DNA of 64,000 nucleotides from Membranipora membranacea. Lineage: Eukaryota; Bryozoa; Gymnolaemata; Cheilostomatida; Membraniporidae. The DNA is taken from NCBI GenBank assembly GCA_914767715.1, contig OU612072.1:11656001-11720000 (forward strand). Reading direction: 5' to 3'. Positions 57,030 through 64,000 of this stretch are shown here, in pieces. Every line of letters begins with the position of its first letter. Within the stretch, counting starts at the first letter, position 1. The notes beneath the pieces are model-generated. The model saw nothing but the letters and a program-made list of their open reading frames with translations, did no database searches and had not been told where the DNA came from. The position numbers and the translations under genes were made by a program.

Positions 57030-59590
57030 GAAATAAGAAATAAAATTTAATTTTGTAGTCTTCTTTTCTGGTCATGTGCAGCTCTGGACTATTATGCTTC
57101 CAACCACAGCACAGGCCATCTGTATTTGGTGCAAGTCCAGTGGTTGAATGCCAGGGTGGTCAAGGCCTAAACAACTGGAGTTGATTCAATTGTACTACAG
57201 AAAGTTGTGCTTCCAACCTCCCTGTTCCAGCAGACTGGTTGTGACGGAATTACACCGTGAGAGTCCCTCTACTAAAGGGACTCTAAGGTTTAGTTCATTG
57301 CTCTAAATAAATAAAAAGTAACTCCTCACTTTTCATCTTTCTTACTACTATGGTATAAGCATGTACTTCTTCTTACCTAAATAACTTTGTCATCTGAAAC
57401 AAACACCATTGTACTCACATCAACTCATCCAACTCCTTGCAGCTCACACATTGTTGTACTTGTAGTTAGAATCAGATTGTCTTTATAGTTAAATTTCTAT
57501 AGATAACATACACCAGATTTGCTAAGCGAGTCATATTTTGACATTAGTTAGTGTACAGTGCTATTTTTTCAGGTCATAATATAGTACACGCCCAGACCAC
57601 GCCCCAGTTTCGAAGCTCTATTGATATATTAGCTCTGTTACTAGCTTGAACAAACATAACAAACTCTTTGCAGCCGGACAAATAAGCGCACATACAAATA
57701 ACCCTTCCAACTTTTGATTTCTCAGAAGAGCAAGTATTGGTAATATTTACATCTAATTCATCGCCTATAACTAATTTTTATAGTATTTTTTGGTGCAAGT
57801 ACATTATCCATTGACTAGTTTATCTCCCATTTCTTATCTTCTCAATTTGCTAATGCTCACTAATACAATAGCCTGACTTTACATTACGTGTACAAAGAAA
57901 GAGGCTATAATTGTCGGTAGGGTTGGGTTTATCCAGTGACACCCTAACATTGGTGATAATAGAGATGTAGATCTGTTGTTAAAAATATTTCATAAAAGCA
58001 GTTCCCAAACCATGCTGCTTACTATGGTAAAGAAGGGAGAATTTATTGCAACCATATACAGCCCTCATGGTAATCAGGGGGTCTTTCAATTAGAAACAGC
58101 CAAAATCGCAATCTTATCGCACACTCAGTGAGTGAGCGATACCTGCTAGGGGTCTCGCTTTCAGTCACTTGATGGAACTATATACATTCTGAGTGAGCGA
58201 TTTGGGAGCGATTTTCTCTAATCCAAACACCAAGTGAGTGATAATTTTGAGCGATGTGATAGTGATGTGATAGTGATAACTTGCTTAGTAAAGGATCGCT
58301 CTTTCTAATTGAAAGACCCCCCAGTGAAATCATTGTATTATTGCTATTCATACCTCTATCCCGCCCTCCCTGCTCTATCCTTGACCAAGTTCATAGCTTT
58401 GGAGTTATGTGCGCTAAGTGGTATGAAAATAAAGGCTCGGAAATAAGAGGGGATCCTATCCTGCTTCTAAAAATGTTACTCACCGTAGTTGAATGATAAA
58501 ATGTGTACTTAAACTTTGCTTGCTTGGGTCGTCTTTTTTATCGACCACACATACAACCACAAAAGATAATGCCTGCACCAAAGATAACGCCTATGCACAG
58601 GGTATGCTGAGATACTTTTACACACAACCTGTAGTAATTAATATGTTATTACATTCAACAAAATTTTCTGCATTGATAATTACTGAGTCATCTTCATAAT
58701 TACAGAATGTTATTCCTTATTGTATTTATTCCAGTAAATATCTCCTCCAGCCAACTTGCAAAAGGTGGGTTGCCAACCTTGGCATTGCTCAGGGAACTGG
58801 TGTGTTCTGGGCTGTCGCTGACACATAATCAGAAAACACTGACCGGCGTTCTGGGATATTGTTCTAGAAATGATTCATCGATGACTGTAACTTGGCACGA
58901 CTTCATGTGTTTTCCAATTGAAAGTGAATGCAATTGCTATAAAGCACCATAGTTGACAATAGAGGTTTGGCTAATTTTTAAGGCTTGAAATCATTTGCCA
59001 TTAAACTTTTATTTGAGAATAAAAATTAGGAAATAAATAGAGGCAAGGTCAGCGGGTTAAAGTTTTCTACTACGCAACACGTGACAAGCAGACACGATGA
59101 TTGCACACAAAACAGGCAGACAAGAGCAGTGCTTGTAAACTAGATTTCTAAAGGTCTGCTTTATGGAAATAAAAAGAACAGTCAACCTAACCTTATAATA
59201 CATAGTGTAAGTACTATTACAATGCACATATTCATATCACATAAAGACTAAATTAAATGTGGCAAGTTGTCCTCAGTATGTAAGCGGATGGGATTAACAA
59301 TAACTGGAGCAAAAAAAGAACCCAGGAGACTGCAGCAGGTTTTGTGGCCCGGGACCAACAACGCCTACATGTTAGAGGAGAGCTGTTTTTCACGAACATA
59401 TGTATAATATGGCTATGGATGCAGAAGATAAATAACAGATAACGAACTTCGAAATTAAATTGAATTGTAAGCTTGAGTAAATAAAGTAAAAATTTTATCA
59501 AAGGTTCAATTGTTTAGTGATTATGAGAATAATTGAAATAGTTATTTCGCAGTCATAGTGTTTATTGTTCAGCACTCATCTTCTAGGTGA
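57030..59590. other. Gene-free region with a MITE
   Basis: This contains the perfect-TIR element at 58077-58322. Other open frames, such as those at 58493-58952, have no domain or splice support. Nothing else is recognised. Confidence 0.45.
58077..58322. mobile_element. MITE with perfect 20-bp terminal inverted repeats
   Basis: The ends GGGGGTCTTTCAATTAGAAA and its exact inverted copy TTTCTAATTGAAAGACCCCC bracket 246 bases with repeated GAGTGAGCGAT and GTGATAGTGAT motifs. Perfect ends suggest recent mobility. Confidence 0.85.
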
Positions 59591-62500
59591 TTACTTTGAG
59601 CAGACGACACAGGTCAGCTGTTTACCACTGTTGTAATAAGTACAATCTCCGATAGTTCCATCGCCACTACAGTCTGGGGTGATGAAATATAAAAGATCCC
59701 CATTAGTGCTTGAGCTGTGGCCCGAGATGTACTCCGGGCTGCTGTCCACACACTCAAATGTTGTGGGGTGGTTGTGAGTATGCCATCCTGACATCAAGTA
59801 ACCTAAAAATTAAAATGAGATGAGTCACACTCCCAAAAGTATTCCTGCGTTTATCAAGATGTGAAACCATGTGAGCGTAATGTACCCAACAAAAGCTTAT
59901 GAAACTGTACATTACTTGGTTTCTAAGTTTAAAGGCTACAAAAGGACCAAAGCAGTAAATGAATTGTCTGGCAGCTATTTCTGCAGCAGTTATGCAATAT
60001 TTCGAATTTGAAATATTCATTGCACTTCCTGGTAAAATATATTGTAGTGCTAGATATTGCCCCCCCCCCCCACCTTCCTTCACATCGATGGCAACTGTGA
60101 ATGAGGTATCAAAACCTAGTGCTGAAGCAGCATAGTATGCTACCACGTATAACGTTATCTACTATTGTATCCAGTTCCTGACACTGGAATTAAATTTATC
60201 TTAAACTGTGGAAATAATTAGTAATTAAAATACTTGTAAGTGGTAAGTGGTACAGCACTAGTTTTGAAACCTCATATGTGCCATTGATGAGAAGTGGGGG
60301 TGGGGTGGCAATTTCTAACACTACACATAATTGTTCCCCAGAAGTGCTATGTATCTTTTCAGTGCCAAAATATTGCATAACAACTGCAGCCCTTGCTGTC
60401 AGACTATATATTGTTGCTTTTATCATTTTGTTGGCTTTAAGGTAATGTCAAAGACTGATCCGAATATCAACATATCACATACAAAGCCGCTTTCATTGAC
60501 CATGGTGCACACAGCACACAGGAAATGCCAACAGAATTTTTCATTGCAAGTTCATTTTTCTTGAATTAACGCAAAATGATGCCAAAAAACAGCCATTTTT
60601 TAGGGACTTTTGAGGTGTTTTTGGGCATTCTTTTGCGTTAAATTAAAAAAAAATGAAGATGCAGTGAAAAATTCTGTTGGCATTTCCTGTGTGCAACATG
60701 GTTATCAAAAGCGGCTTTGTATGTGAGAACTTTCAAAAAGACTTCGTTTGGCCACGATAATGGTCATTTGGACAGCATGTTTGACGTTAAGCAAAAGTGG
60801 CGAAAATATTAGCTGTATTTGAGAGTCTACTGTCATTGCAATATGCAAGCTACTTTGCTGAAAGTCAATGTGTATGACATTTGAAGAGTACTCTTAAAGA
60901 AAATCATAATTAATGTTGTTTCGAGTTTTGCTCTGTTCTGAATTAATGATTGAAATTTCACATAATTTCTCGGCTTCACCAAAAAAATGCATAGTATGGC
61001 GTGACGTAAAAATACAATTTAGACTAGTCATATATCAAGGAAAATCAAATTTTATGATGAGCGCAATCTCTAAGTATATATTCCACAGTTTTCTGAGCTC
61101 TTATTTATGAATCAATTTGGAGTTGTCCTCTCTCCAGTTTGGTACTTTTAACCCACGCCGCATAGGAAAAACCTGCTTAGGACAAAAATGATTTTTGATT
61201 CAGAGTCTGCACCATTGAAAACCCTGTGAGACAGGGTCTCCAAATCATTGGAGGCTTGAATGTTGATAAATCTTAATTTTAGTGACGAAACTCAGGAAAG
61301 ATCCTGCCAAATTGTCCGCAAAACAGGTGGAAAAGGCTATAATTGACTATCCAAATACTAAAATCTTTTCCCAAACTATGTCCATAAGAGTTTTCAATGT
61401 TGCAGATTCTGAATCAAAAATAATTTTTATCCTATTATAAGCGGCTTTCAAGATAACGCTCTTTTCGGCACGTTTTTCCTATGCGGCGTGGGTTAAAAGT
61501 ACCAAACTGGAGAGAGGACAACTCCAAGTTGAGGCCTAAACAGATCTCAGAAAACTGTCTATTAATTTGGCTCTGCATTGCAAAAAAGGCATCTGCATTG
61601 AAAAAAGGAGCGTTGTCTGCCTCATTTCCTCCCTAAAATGACACAACGTCATCGAATAACGTTTTTGTTCAGGTATTCATTTTTAGTAGCTCAGCAGCTC
61701 GGCAGCTTTCCAGCGGTATATGATATGTCGATATTGAGATCGGTCATTGAAATTACCTTAACCGTTAATACACACAACAAATAAAATTACCTTCATATTC
61801 TTTACTCCACCCTGTAGGACAGTTTCTCATTGCCGGGTACATCATCACCGCTGATCTCGGTGTTAGACACCTTGCACCTTGAGGGAAACAAACCTGAACT
61901 GCTTGATTCATATTCTACACCAGATAACACACTCATAGAGCCACCGGTCCATGAGTTATACTCGGGTCTTTGAGGCATGCACTGAAAGTTAACTCCGCCC
62001 CCTAGCTTATTGTAGTGAGTTCCAGCAGCAAATCCTGGAAAATATACAAGGATCCTCATTAATATTAACATGTTTATGGTTGTAAGGAATCAGAGAGGGT
62101 GGGACTAGATCAAGCATGATCCAGTTTGCCTGAAGTTAAGTTTAGTACCGCCAGCGGCTCACCAGTAGAATGGGAATGGCCGAAATTGGTAAATTGGATC
62201 AAACTTGATCTAGGTGGGACACGCTCTCTGAACTAATTATATGGAAACTGCTCAATACTTTTTGACATGACGATAAGATGCCAGTGCACAACAAAGACTT
62301 CTCAATCCGAGTCCGGTCTAATATGACATCATTTAAAAACTTTTGAAGGTTACTTTCAACTGCACAAAATACTCGCTATCATATTCACCGTGACATATAA
62401 GAGTGGTCCCACTTGTACAGGTCGTCCTCCCCCATCTGGTGTATACAGAGTGAGTCTGTGCTGCATCTCCTGGAGAGCCTCTTGGTCCCTGTGATCCAGA

Positions 62501-63787
62501 CACCCCCTTCACCCCTTGTTCACCAGTCTGTCCTTTTTGCCCAGGCTGGCCTCTTGTGAAGTTACCAGGGAGTCCTGCAGGTCCTCGAGCGCCAGGTTGT
62601 CCAGTTGGACCGGTTGTTCCGGGCGACCCAGCTACACCATGTGGGCCTGCTACACCGGGAGATCCTGCTACACCAGGAGAGCCATGTACCCCAGGAGGTC
62701 CTGTTAGACCCATAACACCTTGACGTCCATCAGCACCAGGATGACCAGGTTCGCCTTTCGTTGAATTACCTGGTATGCCAGGAGGCCCTTGAACACCAGC
62801 AATACCAACTGGACCATTTGGACCGGGGCTTCCATCTGAACCATCAGCACCAGGTAGTCCATCTCGACCTGTAATTCAAAATCCTGTGTTAAATTCCTAG
62901 GATACAATATATCGGGAAAGGTGTGTATTTATAGCTGAAAGAGAGTTGCTGGTATCACAATTTTATCAAAATCTTTCAACTTTCTTGGTTTTAGTTTGCA
63001 AACTTACATAACAAGGGTATTTTCTGAGCTATCTGACATCTTCAAAGGTCATAGGTAGATGAAATGAATTATTCATGATTGCTACTTTTGGCGATCAGGT
63101 TTGTAATTTCCCTTTCTGCTCACCATCTTTCCCAATGCCATTGAGTCCATTTATTCCATCTTTGCCATCTTTGCCATTGATCCCATCTCTACCATCCTTA
63201 CCATCTCGGCCATCTTTACATCTTGGACTTAGAAGAGGTAGTAAACCTGAGTAAAAAAGTCAGAAACAATAATCGCAGAGAGGTCAAGGATTACAATCTG
63301 AATTTATTACATTATAATATGTATGATATAATATCCATAACACATTGTGAAAAGGAGATGCACATGGAAGCAAGTGTAACAGGTTGTCAATAAATTAAAA
63401 AAACATACAATACAACAGAGCTAGATGGGACACATGAGCGTCATGTAAAAGGTATCATACTCTAATTTATACTGAATTTTATATGATGAAAGAAAATCAA
63501 AAATATTAAGCAAACATAGATTGTATGTTTCACATACAACCCAGTCCAGTGGGAATTTAAAATCAAAATATCCGCCAATAATTTAACGCACCCTCAGCAC
63601 AGTTCAGACAGCATAATATATTCTGAAATGCATTTTGCCCTAACGGATGTAGATAAATATACTTACTCTGTAAGCTGTGACCACTAATGATGTCATCATG
63701 GTCTACTGGTGACTCTTCAGGTGCTGACCTCTTTGTGATGTCATGATTATCAGAGCTCTTCATATCCGGATCTTCTGGAGAGGCCAG
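59591..63787 (-). CDS. Short-chain collagen with C-terminal cysteine-rich domain (5 exons seen, 5' end outside window, frameshifted)
   Basis: Minus-strand exons are 63787-63667, 63246-63124, 62868-62389, 62034-61791 and 59802-59591. The joins after the first exon are phase 1. The first exon is acidic and contains KRSAPEE, a possible propeptide site. The second and third carry Gly-X-Y repeats (DGRDGKDGRDG, then GPPGVHGSPGVAGSPGVAG). The third ends VYTRWGRTTCTSGTTLICHG, the start of the C-terminal domain of short-chain collagens known from sponges (C4 type), cnidarians and some other invertebrates. The fourth continues GGGVNFQCMP, and the last contains HTHNHPTTFECVD and ends CVVCSK. Near 61906 the frame must shift by one base to reach NCPTGWSKEYE and to join the last exon. 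Uncorrected, it stops early. It is an extracellular matrix protein. Confidence 0.85.
60475..60726. mobile_element. Foldback element, about 250 bp
   Basis: The ends TCACATACAAAGCCGCTTTC and its inverted copy (GCGGCTTTGTATGTGA) are followed by a second mirrored block, CACAGGAAATGCCAACAGAA. The arms are about 70 bases each. It lies in the last collagen intron. Confidence 0.85.
61086..61557. mobile_element. Long-TIR foldback element, family A copy 2 (472 bp)
   Basis: Same arms as 26161-26750: CAGTTTTCTGAGCTC at the left, GAGATCTCAGAAAACTG-like at the right, with CTCTCTCCAGTTTGGTACTTT and ACGCCGCATAGGAAA mirrored in both. The centre has the GGAGGCTTGAATGTTGATAAA block once and in the opposite orientation to copy 1. 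It lies in the last collagen intron. Confidence 0.85.
62091..62230. mobile_element. Short MITE, 140 bp
   Basis: The ends CAGAGAGGGTGGGACTAGAT and its inverted near-copy continue inward through CAAGCATGATCCAGTTT. Related GATCCAGTT-type fragments appear near 22570-22650 and 24060-24085. It lies between collagen exons three and four. Confidence 0.7.
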
Positions 63788-64000
63788 CTGAAAGAATCAA
63801 GGTTTTAAGTCACTGAATTACAAATCTGTTGCGACCAAATTACAAATCCATCGTGAGTTCATCACAAATCGGTTGTGGAACCGAACTATTATTTTTCACA
63901 CAGGACTTTTGTGGATAGTTATAACATCGCAAGAGTTATCAGGGATATTTACTATTAATTTTGGTTGCCTTGTATGCGTTGTCTATGGTGTAGTATTTAA

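Overview
This window is animal nuclear DNA. It is AT-rich, its genes are split by GT-AG introns, and it is crowded with small foldback transposons, tRNA-derived SINE-like copies and LINE scraps. The gene set (ankyrin-caspase, TIR-like/TPR protein, cGAS-like receptor, THIK-type K2P channel, ERO1, short-chain collagen, secreted PLA2-like protein) fits an invertebrate, perhaps a sponge, a cnidarian or another non-vertebrate lineage. I cannot name the species. All exon models were joined by hand from open frames, splice-site dinucleotides and matching intron phase, with no transcript support.

Layout. 212-421 holds a decayed copy of a caspase small-subunit exon. 2102-5556 (+) is a two-exon ankyrin-caspase gene. 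6148-8820 (-) is a four-exon secreted PLA2-like gene. 9240-9815 (-) is a broken, inverted copy of the 5' part of the next gene. 11685-14838 (+) is a two-exon gene for a protein with an N-myristoylation-like start, a TIR-like 'SHAW' domain and eight kinesin-light-chain-type TPRs. 20899-24742 (+) is a complete six-exon cGAS-like receptor (Mab-21/CD-NTase) gene. 27585-36601 (+) is a five-exon THIK-type two-pore potassium channel. 41316-54270 (-) is ERO1, with eleven recognised exons, one expected internal exon not found and the last exon not found. 53223-53773 (+) is a LINE fragment inside the first ERO1 intron. 56068-56669 (-) is the C-terminal end of a P-element/THAP9-like transposase. 59591-63787 (-) is a short-chain collagen gene with an apparent one-base frameshift; its 5' end lies outside the window.

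How the genes may relate. Within about 25 kb there are a caspase-like protease, a TIR-like/TPR protein and a nucleotidyltransferase of the cGAS family. These are three classes of innate-immune or cell-death component. They are separate transcription units with their own introns, so co-function is only an inference from proximity. ERO1, the K2P channel and the collagen look like ordinary housekeeping, membrane and matrix genes. Between genes the sequence is mostly repeats: at least eight distinct inverted-repeat families, a hAT-like element with an 8-bp target duplication, several tRNA-headed SINE-like copies and a GC-rich hairpin motif that recurs six times.
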